Of a DNA stretch of 64,000 nt, positions 8,138 through 16,588 are shown piece by piece. The stretch is taken from positions 40,590 to 104,589 of the forward strand of contig NZ_KB889682.1 of assembly GCF_000372745.1 (NCBI RefSeq), read 5' to 3'. Position 1 is the stretch's first letter. Each line of letters opens with the position of its first letter. The stretch comes from Embleya scabrispora DSM 41855 (GTDB lineage: Bacteria; Actinomycetota; Actinomycetes; Streptomycetales; Streptomycetaceae). Under the pieces are notes generated by a model. That model made no database searches, had not been told where the DNA came from, and saw only the letters and a list, made by a program, of their open reading frames with translations. The translations under genes were made by a program, and so were the position numbers.

Positions 8138-8845
8138 ATGCCACGCGTATTGCTCATCGAAGACGATCCCGCGGTCCGAAGAGGCGTCGGCATCGCACTG
8201 CGACGACGCGGCCACGAAGTCGCCGTCGCGCCCACCGGGGAGGCCGGACTCGCCACCCTGGAGGACTTCCGCCCCGATCTCGTCCTGCTGGACCTGATGC
8301 TGCCGGGCATCAACGGCCTGGAGGTGTGCCGCCGGATCCGGGAGCGACACCAACTCCCGATCATCATCCTCACCGCCCGCGGCGACGACATCGACATCGT
8401 GGTCGGCCTGGAGGCCGGCGCGGACGACTACGTCGTCAAGCCGGCCGGCGGCGAGGTCCTGGGCGCCCGGATCAAGGCCGCCCTGCGCCGCGCCGTTCCC
8501 GCCGACCCCGAAGACGGCACCGCCGAGGACTCGGTGTCGGCCCGGGCCGACCGGTACGGCGATCTGACCGTCGACCGGGCCGCCCTCATCGTGTCCAAGA
8601 ACGGAACCGACCTCGCGCTCGCGCCCTCCGAACTCAAACTGCTGCTGTACCTGTCCGCCTCCGCCGGGCGCGTCTACAGCCGTGACATCCTCCTCGAACG
8701 CGTCTGGGAACACAGCTTCGCCGGGGACGCCCGACTGGTGGACGCGTGCGTGCTGCGGCTGCGCGGGAAGGTCGAGGACGACCCGCGCCGCCCCCGCTAC
8801 GTACAGACGGTCCGCGGCTTCGGTTACCGATTCGGACCGCTGTGA
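8138..8845 (+). CDS. OmpR-family response regulator, AfsQ1-like
   Basis: A 235-residue response regulator. The receiver domain has LLIEDDPAVRRG (acidic pocket), DLVLLDLMLPG with the phosphorylated Asp, and VVKPAGG with the conserved Lys. A winged-helix output domain follows, ending VQTVRGFGYRFG. ARGDDIDIVVGLEAGADDYV strongly recalls AfsQ1 of Streptomyces (comparison from memory). ATG 8138 has AGGGA 12 nt upstream; GTG 8108 is an alternative. The kinase starts inside the stop region (GTGA overlap), so the two are translationally coupled. Confidence 0.92.
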   Translation: MPRVLLIEDDPAVRRGVGIALRRRGHEVAVAPTGEAGLATLEDFRPDLVLLDLMLPGINGLEVCRRIRERHQLPIIILTARGDDIDIVVGLEAGADDYVVKPAGGEVLGARIKAALRRAVPADPEDGTAEDSVSARADRYGDLTVDRAALIVSKNGTDLALAPSELKLLLYLSASAGRVYSRDILLERVWEHSFAGDARLVDACVLRLRGKVEDDPRRPRYVQTVRGFGYRFGPL

Positions 8846-10440
8846 CCGAGCCCGCCGCGCGTTCCCATCCCGCGCCCCGGTCGCCGCGAACCCTCGGACG
8901 CCGGCGGTGGTTGTCGCCACGGAGTCTTCGTCCCCGGTTGGTTGTCGCCTTTCTGCTGGTTGCTGCATTCAGCGCCCTGATCACTTCCGCGCTGACGTTC
9001 GACAAGGCCCGCGACGCGATCCTCGATCGCGCCGAGAGCGCCGCGACCGACGAACTGCGCGCCCAACTCGACTCGCGCGCGGCCGATCTACCGTATCCGC
9101 CCAGCAGCGAGGACCTGTTGCGACTGACCGTCCTGCTCGACCGCGCGGGCACTCCGCGCGGTTGGCGGACGCACGTCTCCTACCAGGACGGCCCGCTCGT
9201 CCCCGCCGAGGCGCCCGGTGATCCCGGCGTGATCACCGCGAGCCTGCGGTCCGCGTTGTTGCGGGAGAACGGCGCGGTGGCCCAGCGCGTCACACGGCCC
9301 GGCGGCCCGTGGCTGGTCGTCGGGATGCCGGTCACGCACACGCGGCAGGACGACGCCCCCACCCGGATCGTGGTGTACGCCGAAATGTCCCTGCGCGGCG
9401 AGCAGGCCGACATCCACGCCCTGGTCACCGCAGCCCGCTACGGCGCCATCCCCGCCGTCGCGCTCGCCCTCGTCCCGGCGCTCATCGCCGCCGCGCACGT
9501 GCTGCGCCCGGTACGACGACTGCGCGCGGGAGCCCACCGCATCACCGAGGGCGCACTCGACACCCGCATCCCCGTCCGCGGCAACGACGAACTCGCGGAC
9601 CTGATCACGACGTTCAACACCATGGCCGACACCATCGAACGCGACGCCACCGAACGCCGCCGCCTCGAAGCCGGCGCCCGTCGGTTCGCCGCCGACGTCT
9701 CTCACGAACTGCGCACCCCCCTCGCGGCGATGGTCGCCGTCACCGAGGTTCTCGACGAGGACACCGCCCACCTGGACCCCGACACCTCCGAAGCGCTTCG
9801 ACTGGTGGCCGAGGAGACCCGCAAACTCGCCCGCATGGTCGACGACCTCATGGAGATCTCCCGCTTCGACGCCGGGGCCGCGATCCTGCACACCGACGAG
9901 GTCGACGTCGCCGCCGCGGTACGCCGGACCCTCCGGGCCCGCGGCTGGAGCGACCGGGTCGACACCGAACTCGCCGAAGGGATCCGCGTCGTACTCGACC
10001 CTCGACGCTTCGACGTCGCCCTCGCCAACCTGGTCGGCAACGCCCTGCGCCACGGCGGCAGCCCCGTCCGGGTCGAGCTGCGCCGCGCCGACGCCCGGGT
10101 CGTGCTCGACATCGTCGACCACGGTCCCGGCATCGATCCGGCGGTGCTCGCCCACATCTTCGACCGCTTCTACAAGGGCGACTCGGCCCGGACCCGATCC
10201 GAGGGCAGCGGCCTGGGACTTGCCATCGCCCGCGAGAACGTCCACCTGCACGGCGGCACCCTGCGAGCCACCACCGCCCCGGGCGAGGGCACCGTGTTCA
10301 CCATCGAACTCCCCCTGGTACCGCCCTCCACCCCGCCGGACCCCCGACGGCTCGACGACATCGGCACACACGGAACCGATCACGACGACGCGCCTGCTTC
10401 GTCGGGCGAGATCGCACACCGACGTCCGGAGGATCAGTGA
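8842..10440 (+). CDS. Sensor histidine kinase, AfsQ2-like
   Basis: A 532-residue membrane kinase partnering the upstream regulator. One membrane helix lies near residues 33-52, a roughly 160-residue extracellular sensor follows, and a second helix is around residues 205-222. A HAMP domain (LRPVRRLRAGAHRI) leads into HisKA with phospho-His in FAADVSHELRTPLAAMV. The ATPase domain has the N box (LANLVGNALRHGG), DHGPGIDP and the G box (GSGLGLAIA). GTG 8842 is chosen because it overlaps the regulator stop codon. The lipoprotein gene overlaps its end by 4 nt, giving a three-gene operon. Confidence 0.92.
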   Translation: MTEPAARSHPAPRSPRTLGRRRWLSPRSLRPRLVVAFLLVAAFSALITSALTFDKARDAILDRAESAATDELRAQLDSRAADLPYPPSSEDLLRLTVLLDRAGTPRGWRTHVSYQDGPLVPAEAPGDPGVITASLRSALLRENGAVAQRVTRPGGPWLVVGMPVTHTRQDDAPTRIVVYAEMSLRGEQADIHALVTAARYGAIPAVALALVPALIAAAHVLRPVRRLRAGAHRITEGALDTRIPVRGNDELADLITTFNTMADTIERDATERRRLEAGARRFAADVSHELRTPLAAMVAVTEVLDEDTAHLDPDTSEALRLVAEETRKLARMVDDLMEISRFDAGAAILHTDEVDVAAAVRRTLRARGWSDRVDTELAEGIRVVLDPRRFDVALANLVGNALRHGGSPVRVELRRADARVVLDIVDHGPGIDPAVLAHIFDRFYKGDSARTRSEGSGLGLAIARENVHLHGGTLRATTAPGEGTVFTIELPLVPPSTPPDPRRLDDIGTHGTDHDDAPASSGEIAHRRPEDQ

Positions 10441-10991
10441 AACTCCCCACCGCCGCAGTCGCCGCCCTCACGGCCGCCCTCGTCGCCGGATGCGGCATCT
10501 CCGCCACCAAGCCACACGGAGTCGGTCCGCCTGCCAGTGGCGTTCCTCAGATCGGCGCCGTCCCCGACCGGACTCGTCTGTTCTTCGTGTCCCTCGACGG
10601 TGTCCAAGCCGTGTCCCGACCCACCGACACGACCCTCGACCCCCGCGAGGCGCTCGCACTGCTGCTGGAAGGACCGACCGTGGCCGAACAGCGGCAGGGA
10701 TTCGCGACCGCCCTGACGAACGTGGCCGGCCGGGTCGGCGTCGACACCGGGGACGGCAGCGTCACACTCACGCTGCCCCTCGACGCCGGCCGAGTGCCGG
10801 TGGAGGCGATCCACCAACTCACCTGCACCGCGGCCAACGCCCGGATCCCGGGCGGCCGACCCGTCACCGACGTCGACGTCAACTTCCGCGAACTCGGCAA
10901 GCCGGGCGTGTGGGGTCCCCTACACTGCGACATCGCCGGCTACTACGCACGGCCCGAGCAGCCCTCCTCCCAGGCGAGCCCTTCCGGCTGA
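10437..10991 (+). CDS. GerMN-type lipoprotein of the two-component operon
   Basis: A 184-residue lipoprotein. A short positive N-terminus and hydrophobic core end in the lipobox VAGC. The body reads DPREALALLLEGPTVAEQ and DGSVTLTLPLDAG, a pattern like GerMN/spore-maturation domains found in LpqB-type lipoproteins beside actinobacterial kinases. The start is GTG 10437, inside the kinase stop, with GGAGG upstream. By analogy with mtrAB-lpqB, cseABC and afsQ1-Q2-Q3 operons, it probably tunes kinase signalling at the membrane surface. That role is inferred. Confidence 0.8.
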   Translation: MKLPTAAVAALTAALVAGCGISATKPHGVGPPASGVPQIGAVPDRTRLFFVSLDGVQAVSRPTDTTLDPREALALLLEGPTVAEQRQGFATALTNVAGRVGVDTGDGSVTLTLPLDAGRVPVEAIHQLTCTAANARIPGGRPVTDVDVNFRELGKPGVWGPLHCDIAGYYARPEQPSSQASPSG

Positions 10992-11595
10992 GATCCCCGG
11001 ACCGAGGCAAGCCCGGACCGGGAATCCGACCGGTGGCGCGGAACCGCACGGCAGGCGTCCCGTCGACCTGGTTCGGCCCGGCATCGACGCGAGGGCACCG
11101 TGCGCGCCGGCGCGGCGGCGCGGTATCGACGAGTACGACCGGGGTGCCGAAGAACCCGGGCGGCAGGCGCACCACGCCCCCACGCGTCGGGGTGGGCGAA
11201 CCGGGCGGTCATAGCGCCGTCACCCGCGACTTTGGCCTCGTCTTCGCCGCTCAAGACCTCATCGCCACCCACGACCACCACGCCCTCGCCTCGACCGCCT
11301 GACCCACAGCCTGCCCCGGGACGTACGCGCCGGCGACGAACTCCGCGAGCACATGCGGGCGTTGCCGCCGGCCGTGAATCCCACGGACGACCATCCGCGC
11401 CGTGACCATCGGCCCTCGCCCCGGCCGTGCCCTGATGAGACAGACCCCGACGATCGGCCGGCGCCGAATCCGGCCTCACCGTGGCCGAACCCGATCCCGA
11501 CCCAGTCCACCAACGGCCGGACCCCCGGGCCCGGTCACGCCGGACAAGACATCGTCCGCCCGCATCACGGACTGGCGTCCGCCGGCACGACGGGT
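10992..11595. other. 604-nt stretch without a recognisable gene
   Basis: Frames on both strands are open but give arginine/proline-rich low-complexity products with no family pattern. A short run near 11230-11300 (RDFGLVFAAQDLIATHDHHA) looks protein-like but has no partner sequence around it. It may be eroded coding DNA left of the truncated gene at 11596. Confidence 0.5.
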
Positions 11596-11805
11596 ATGGC
11601 GAAGGCCCGGCCGAACGTGCGCCTGGAGGAGGACGCGGCCGAGGCCGCCCGCCAGCCCGCCGAAACCAGGCACATGACCCTGCAGCAGCACATCGAACAC
11701 CTCATGCGCAGCGACACCGATCCGTTGCGCGCGGCGATCGTGGGCGCGGCGCGCGAGGTGATCGCCGAGTACGGGGATCTCATACACCGCCGCGTGAAAC
11801 GCCTG
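11596..11805 (+). pseudogene. Possible ribbon-helix-helix-like small protein, 3' end lost
   Basis: From ATG 11596 the protein begins MAKARPNVRLEEDAAEAARQ, continues ETRHMTLQQHIEHLMRSD, then DPLRAAIVGAAREVIAEYGD. A short basic strand followed by two helices recalls DNA-binding antitoxin proteins. Past about residue 65 the frame stays open to 12036 but runs antisense through the TetR gene and turns low-complexity. The true end therefore seems to have been replaced. No toxin gene is visible. The call is tentative. Confidence 0.35.
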
Positions 11806-11807
11806 TG

Positions 11808-12422
11808 TCAGGACCTCCGAGTCCTTGACGTGATGCTCTGCCAGCCGTGTTCCAGGAGGTCGAAGGCGCGGTTGATGGCTTCGGCTCTGTCGTTGTGGTG
11901 GCGGGCGGCACGGGGTGCTTCGAGGGCGAAGTGGGCCAGGGCGGTGCAGGCCGAATCGTTCGCCGGAAGGCCGCTTTCCTCGGCGATGATCCTGGCCAGG
12001 GCCGTCGTGTTCGCCAGCCATGCGGCGTGCTGGTAGTCGAGTAGCGCCGGGGTTGTGTTGACCAGATCGAGGAAGGCGACGACGCCGGGTTCGTCTCCGG
12101 GGTTGATCTGTCGGTAGCGCAGGGCGTGCTCGCGCAGGGCAGCGGGGATGGACTGGCCCCGGGGGCGTTCGCGCACCACGGCGAGTTGGTGGGCCTTCAT
12201 CTCGTCCTGCCGGTCGAAGACCAGGGCCTCTTTGCCCGAGAAGTGCTTGAAGAGCGTGGTGGTGGACACGTCGGCGGCGTCCGCGATCTCGCGGATGCTG
12301 ACGTCGTCGTAGCCGCGCTCCAGGAACAGATGCAGCGCGGCGTCGGCGATCGCCTGGCGGGTAGCGGCCTTCTTGCGCTCACGGCGGCCCAGTGGTGCGG
12401 GCGCGGCGCCGGTCTCGGTCAT
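11808..12422 (-). CDS. TetR-family transcriptional regulator
   Basis: A 204-residue repressor. The DNA-binding domain (residues about 12-60) has RQAIADAALHLFLERGYDDV, IREIADAADVSTTTLFKHF and the usual SGKEALV end. The C-terminal ligand domain is helical, with AWLANTTALARIIAEESGLP. It is divergent from a DHA2-type exporter; a perfect inverted repeat lies 35 bp upstream of its own ATG. The usual model is that it represses itself and the pump until an exported compound binds. Confidence 0.93.
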   Translation of the reverse strand: MTETGAAPAPLGRRERKKAATRQAIADAALHLFLERGYDDVSIREIADAADVSTTTLFKHFSGKEALVFDRQDEMKAHQLAVVRERPRGQSIPAALREHALRYRQINPGDEPGVVAFLDLVNTTPALLDYQHAAWLANTTALARIIAEESGLPANDSACTALAHFALEAPRAARHHNDRAEAINRAFDLLEHGWQSITSRTRRS

Positions 12423-12456
12423 ATGCGGAGCCTACCCTTCGATTGCCCAACTTCAA

Positions 12457-12475
12457 AAGTGCATTGGTTGCACTT
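12457..12475. promoter_or_regulatory. Palindromic operator, probable TetR site
   Basis: Perfect inverted repeat AAGTGCA-TTGGT-TGCACTT in the 143-bp gap between the divergent TetR and exporter genes. The position suits a TetR dimer. It overlaps a TTGCAC-like -35 reading toward the exporter. Confidence 0.7.
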
Positions 12476-12565
12476 AGTTTACGAGTGTGCTCTTCTGGGG
12501 TGGCGGTCGTGGGGCACTGCCCGACCGCCTCCTTCTCTTCCCCTGCCCGAAAGGAGCGATCAGTC

Positions 12566-14116
12566 ATGTCTGCATCCCTCCCCTCCGCCGACTCGGCAAC
12601 GCCCGCCGCCGAACCGAAGAACGTGCGCTGGGTACTGCTCGGCGTGATGTTCGCCATGCTCTTGTCGATGCTCGACAACATGGTCGTCGGCACCGCGATG
12701 CCCACGATCGTCGGCGACCTCGGCGGCTTGGAGCACATCTCCTGGGTCGTCACCGCCTACACCCTCGTCACCGCCGTCACGACTCCGGTCTGGGGCAAGT
12801 TCGGTGACCTCATCGGCCGCAAGCCCATGTACCTGGCCTCGATCGCGGTGTTCGTCGCCGGATCCGCACTATGCGGCCTGTCCCAATCGATGACCCAGCT
12901 GATCGTCTTCCGCATCGTGCAAGGCATCGGCGCAGGCGGCATCGGCGCGGGCGCCTTCGCCCTCATCGGCGCCCTCGTCCCGCCGCGCGAACGCGGCAAG
13001 TACCAGGGCATGGGCGCGTCCATCATGGCGATCGGCACCATCGGCGGCCCGCTGCTCGGCGGGTTCATCACCAGTCACTTCGGTTGGCGCTGGGCCTTTT
13101 ACGTCAACCTGCCGCTCGGCCTGCTCACCCTGGGGTGGCTGTGGCTGGCACTCCACGTACCCGCCAAGCGCATCAAGGCGAGGATCGACTGGGCAGGCAT
13201 CGTACTGCTGACCCTCACCATCAGCGCGATCGTGCTCGCCGCCACGTGGGCCGGCGCCACCTACGCCTGGGGGTCCTGGCAGATCCTCGCCCTGGCCGCC
13301 GTCGCCGTCACCGGACTCGCCGCGTTCATCGCGGTGGAGCGGCGGGCTGCGGAGCCGCTGCTGCCGCCGACAGTGTTCACCGACCACCGCAACTACCCGC
13401 TCGCCGCCGTCCTGATCCTGGTCGCCGGCGTCGTCATGTTCGGCGCCGGACTCTACCTGCCGCTGTTCCAACAAACCGTGCAGGGCACCTCGGCCACCCA
13501 CTCGGGCCTGCTCATGCTGCCCATGATGATCCCCGTCGTTATCGTCTCCGCGATCGCAGGCAAGGTGATGTCCGCCACCGGCCGCTACAAGATCTTCCCC
13601 GTCCTGGGCACCACGTTCCTGGCCGCGGGCCTCGGCCTGCTGGCCACCATGAACACCGCGACTTCACCGGGGACGACCGCCCTGTACATGGTTCTGGTCG
13701 GCATCGGCCTCGGCTTCACCCTGCAGATGGCCTCCACCATCGCCCAAAACAGCGTGTCCATGCGGGACATGGGCGCAGCCATGAGCTCGGTCAACCTCTT
13801 CCGCACCCTCGGCGGCTCCCTCGGCGTGGCCCTGTTCGGCGCGCTCTTCACCCGCTCCCTCCACTCCCACGTACCCGCCGCAGCGAGCGACACCGCAACC
13901 GACCCCGATGCCCTGGACCGGCTTCCCGCCGCCGCAAGGCACGCCTACCTGCAAGCCGTGACCGACGGCACCCACCAGATTTTCCTCGCCGCGGCGATCG
14001 CCTGCGCCGTGGCGTTCCTCGCCGCCCTGTTCGTCATCGAAGTGCCACTGAAGAAGGTCGGCCCGCCGCCCGCCGTCGATGCCCCTACGAACACTCCCGC
14101 CACCACCGCCCACTGA
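12566..14116 (+). CDS. MFS transporter, DHA2 family (14-helix drug exporter)
   Basis: A 516-residue proton-driven exporter of the DHA2 (EmrB/QacA) family, about the family's usual length. It shows the helix-1 motif LLSMLDNMVVGTAMPTIVGD, motif A GKFGDLIGRKPMYL between helices 2 and 3, RIVQGIGAGGIGAGAFALIG, and GGPLLGGFITSHFGWRW of motif C. Fourteen hydrophobic segments can be counted. ATG 12566 has AAGGAG at 8-9 nt. Divergent from and probably repressed by the TetR protein. The substrate is unknown; resistance is the usual role. Confidence 0.93.
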   Translation: MSASLPSADSATPAAEPKNVRWVLLGVMFAMLLSMLDNMVVGTAMPTIVGDLGGLEHISWVVTAYTLVTAVTTPVWGKFGDLIGRKPMYLASIAVFVAGSALCGLSQSMTQLIVFRIVQGIGAGGIGAGAFALIGALVPPRERGKYQGMGASIMAIGTIGGPLLGGFITSHFGWRWAFYVNLPLGLLTLGWLWLALHVPAKRIKARIDWAGIVLLTLTISAIVLAATWAGATYAWGSWQILALAAVAVTGLAAFIAVERRAAEPLLPPTVFTDHRNYPLAAVLILVAGVVMFGAGLYLPLFQQTVQGTSATHSGLLMLPMMIPVVIVSAIAGKVMSATGRYKIFPVLGTTFLAAGLGLLATMNTATSPGTTALYMVLVGIGLGFTLQMASTIAQNSVSMRDMGAAMSSVNLFRTLGGSLGVALFGALFTRSLHSHVPAAASDTATDPDALDRLPAAARHAYLQAVTDGTHQIFLAAAIACAVAFLAALFVIEVPLKKVGPPPAVDAPTNTPATTAH

Positions 14117-14129
14117 CACCCCGTCACCA

Positions 14130-14340
14130 CCCGGCACAGCACCCGTGTGCTCGCCACGCCTCCACCCACTGGCGGACGGTGTGGGCGGGCCTCGGCCGTC
14201 GCGCGCCGGGGCCGGTGGTGTTCGCGGGTGAGGACGCGGTGCACGGTCGCCGGGGCCGCCGCTCTACGGCAAGGCATCGGACGGCGGGTATACGACAGGC
14301 GTGGCGGTCCGGCACTCGAACACCCCGGTCCGGGAGCAAC
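14130..14340 (-). other. Possible eroded transposase piece between genes
   Basis: On the minus strand one frame gives PATVHRVLTREHHRPRR, resembling the helix-turn-helix end of IS481-type integrase proteins. Surrounding sequence has no further motif, and no inverted repeats are visible. Weak evidence only. Confidence 0.2.
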
Positions 14341-14368
14341 GTCCCGAACCAGAGCCGTCAAGTACTGA

Positions 14369-14752
14369 TCAGCTATGCGAGAACAGGGCTGTCTCCTCTC
14401 TCGTGTCGAAGGCTTCACGGGCATGGGTGATGGCGGGCATGTTCTCCGAGGCCCACGCCATCAACGCGTCGACGGGAGGCCGCAGGGTCTTGCCGAGTGG
14501 CGTGATCCGATACCTGATCGCGACCGGGCGGGTGGAGACGACCTCGCGCTCGATCACGCCGTTTCGCTCGAGTCGTCGCAGCGTCGCGGTCAGCGACTTC
14601 TGCGTGACCTGCGGGATGGCCCGACGCAACTCGTTGAAGCGGCAAGGGCGTTCGCACAGTTCGCCGAGAACGCTGAGCGACCACTTGTCGAGGACCTGAT
14701 CGAGCAGTTCGCGATGCGGAGGGCCGATGAGGAATTCACTCTCGGTATCCAT
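14369..14752 (-). CDS. HxlR-family transcriptional regulator
   Basis: A 127-residue winged-helix protein. LLDQVLDKWSLSVLGELCER is the HxlR core, here without the usual Cys in the preceding turn. RFNELRRAIPQVTQKSLT and TLRRLERNGVIEREV cover the recognition helix and wing. ATG 14752 is preferred, with AGG 7 nt upstream; a TTG start at 14788 would add 12 residues. It faces away from a RidA gene, and a clear palindrome sits between them. Confidence 0.88.
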   Translation of the reverse strand: MDTESEFLIGPPHRELLDQVLDKWSLSVLGELCERPCRFNELRRAIPQVTQKSLTATLRRLERNGVIEREVVSTRPVAIRYRITPLGKTLRPPVDALMAWASENMPAITHAREAFDTREETALFSHS

Positions 14753-14789
14753 GGAGAAACCTGGTCTCGTTGAAGTGTCCTTCTTCAAC

Positions 14790-14810
14790 TAGGTAGCTTA
14801 CAGATACCTA
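14790..14810. promoter_or_regulatory. Palindromic operator, probable HxlR site
   Basis: Perfect inverted repeat TAGGTA-(9 nt)-TACCTA, located 19 bp before the RidA start and 38 bp before the regulator start. The size (21 bp) and TA-rich arms fit sites bound by HxlR-type dimers. Confidence 0.65.
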
Positions 14811-14828
14811 CTCAGAGGGAGAACCCCG

Positions 14829-15239
14829 ATGACTGTTCGGCACTTCACGCCGGAAGGCATGCTGCAACCGGCTCCGTATCACCACGTGGCCCTTGGTACC
14901 GGCGCGACACACATCCACGTCAGTGGCCAGGTCGCACGGCGGGCCGACGGGACTCCGGTCGCTCCCGGCGATCTGGCCGGGCAGGTCGCCCAGGCGCTGC
15001 GCAACACGTCCGTCGGACTGGCAGGCGCGGGCGCGTCGTTCGCGGATGTACTGCGCCTGACGTTCTACGTGACCCGATGGAGCCCGGAGAAAATCGGCGA
15101 CTTCATGGCCGGTGTGGAGTCCGTCGCCGACGAGATCGGCCTTCGGCTCCCCATGCCGCCGGCCTCTTTGATCGGTGTCGAGTACCTCTTCGAGCCGGAT
15201 GTGCTCGTGGAGGTCGAGGCCACCGCGCTGCTCGACTGA
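14829..15239 (+). CDS. RidA-family protein (YjgF/YER057c/UK114)
   Basis: A 136-residue RidA-superfamily protein. These trimers hydrolyse reactive enamine or imine intermediates such as 2-aminoacrylate, or act in special catabolic steps. It has HIHVSGQVARRADGTPV, GDLAGQVAQALRNTSVGLAG with the typical central helix, FADVLRLTFYVT and PPASLIGVEYLFEPDVLVEV. The canonical C-terminal Arg of true RidA is replaced (GVEYLF), so it may belong to an Rid1-7 subgroup with a different job. SD AGGGAG precedes ATG 14829. Probably controlled by the divergent HxlR protein. Confidence 0.88.
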   Translation: MTVRHFTPEGMLQPAPYHHVALGTGATHIHVSGQVARRADGTPVAPGDLAGQVAQALRNTSVGLAGAGASFADVLRLTFYVTRWSPEKIGDFMAGVESVADEIGLRLPMPPASLIGVEYLFEPDVLVEVEATALLD

Positions 15240-15600
15240 CCGCTGAGGCGTGTCCTCCGGCCTCGCCTCCACGCGACCACGGACACCGGAACCGAGAACC
15301 CGGTTGGCCCGCGGTGCCAACCGGCACCTCGTCCTCGTCCCACTCCGGCGCATCCGGATCGCGCAGCGGGTGCGGTCCGGATGCGCCGCCGGGCTCGAAG
15401 CCTCGGAGACCGAGACGGGCATGTGGAAGGACCTGCGCGCGCCCCTCCCCGAGGCGCACGCCCACGGCCCGGACATCCGCCTGACGACCACTCCGGGGCA
15501 ACTCGCCGACTACGCCCCGGTCCTCGCTGCGAACAACCGACTGGGCAAGGCCGTCCCCTTCGGATCACCTCGCACCCGGAGAGCCCGGCGCGAGCCCCCG
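15240..15600. other. 361-nt spacer without a recognisable gene
   Basis: It lies between the convergent RidA and TetR genes. One plus-strand frame has a protein-like run near 15420-15560 (LRAPLPEAHAHGPDIRLTT) without a start, SD or family match. GTGTCC and GGACAC near 15252 and 15282 could pair as a weak stem ending the RidA transcript. I see no gene. Confidence 0.45.
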
Positions 15601-16194
15601 TTACGTGCGCGGTTGTACCGAGTCGGCGATGTCGACGATGGCACGGGAGATCGCGTCGAGTTCGGGCTCGCTCACGCCTCCCGTCCCCGCAGCGAGATTT
15701 TGCATGTAGATACCGTCGATCGCGCCCACCGCGTAGCGTGCCAGCAGCGTGACGTCCCTGTCCTCGAGGTCGACCGCTCGCGCGAGCTCGTCGGCGAACG
15801 CGCTGATGAAAGCCTGATAGCTGTCGGCCGCGTGTTGCTCCTTGTGCTTGGTGCGCAGCGCCCACAACAGCAACTCGTACTGGGCGATGGCCAGTTCCCG
15901 CTCGGTGCGCAACAGGTTCTGGAACCGGCCGATCAGTGAGCGCACGATCTCCTGGCAGCTGTGGGCCTGCGCCGATTCGGGGCTCGAATTTATGATCCTG
16001 GTGCGTAGCGCGTCGTCGACCGCAGCGTAGATCTCACCCTTGCCCTTGAAGCTGTAGTGCAACGAGGCAAGGTTCACTTGGGCTTCGTCGGCGATCCTTC
16101 GGGTGGTCGCGGCGGCGAGCCCGTCACGAGCGATGACCTGCGTGGCCGCCTCGACGATGCGCGAGTGCCGTTCCGCCGCCGTCAGGTATCCCAT
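15601..16194 (-). CDS. TetR-family transcriptional regulator
   Basis: A 197-residue TetR protein. The HTH domain reads RHSRIVEAATQVIARDGLAA, TTRRIADEAQVNLASLHYSF and GKGEIYAAV. The C-terminal part resembles TetR_C_6-type ligand domains (FQNLLRTERELAIAQYELLL). ATG 16194 gives the family-like MGYLTAAERHSR opening. It stands alone on the minus strand, divergent from the ten-gene catabolic operon that begins at 16589, with a palindrome in the 394-bp gap. It is the obvious candidate repressor of that operon and of itself. Confidence 0.9.
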   Translation of the reverse strand: MGYLTAAERHSRIVEAATQVIARDGLAAATTRRIADEAQVNLASLHYSFKGKGEIYAAVDDALRTRIINSSPESAQAHSCQEIVRSLIGRFQNLLRTERELAIAQYELLLWALRTKHKEQHAADSYQAFISAFADELARAVDLEDRDVTLLARYAVGAIDGIYMQNLAAGTGGVSEPELDAISRAIVDIADSVQPRT

Positions 16195-16434
16195 GTCGCC
16201 ACCATCGCCCCCTGTTCTGTCCGTCCTGGTCACCACGCCGTACGAGCGCGACGGCCAGGTTATCCGGGCGGCGACGGATATGCCGCCCGCCCATGTGCCG
16301 ACGGCATGGCGCGCGGGTCGGCCCCGCCCTGTTCGCCATCCGCTCGGCGGGCCGTGCCGCGTGCTCTCGGCGCCGATCGTACGCACCCATTGACGGAATC
16401 CCGACCCCCACTTAATCTCAGTCACCTGATTCAA

Positions 16435-16452
16435 GTCAGTCGACCGACTGAC
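16435..16452. promoter_or_regulatory. Palindromic operator, probable TetR site for the 16.6-28.4 kb operon
   Basis: GTCAGTCG-AC-CGACTGAC: two perfect 8-bp arms around a 2-nt centre, in the 394-bp gap between the divergent TetR gene and the operon. A less GC-rich stretch (TTAATCTCAGTCACCTGATTC) just upstream could hold the promoter. There is no other sign of a gene in this gap. Confidence 0.72.
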
Positions 16453-16588
16453 ATTGGCTGAGTGGCTGCACTCCTCCTCGTAGCCCGTCGCCGGCAGCGT
16501 TCCGCCACCCGGCGGTCCGCGCGGATGCCGGCGACCCCCTCGTTCGCGCAGTCCCCGCTCCCGGCCGGGACGCCAGAGAGAAGGCCCC

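Noticed and set aside
8138..10991. MtrA-MtrB-LpqB identity for the two-component operon
   Set aside because: The lipoprotein is only 184 residues, far shorter than LpqB, and the receiver text is closer to AfsQ1.
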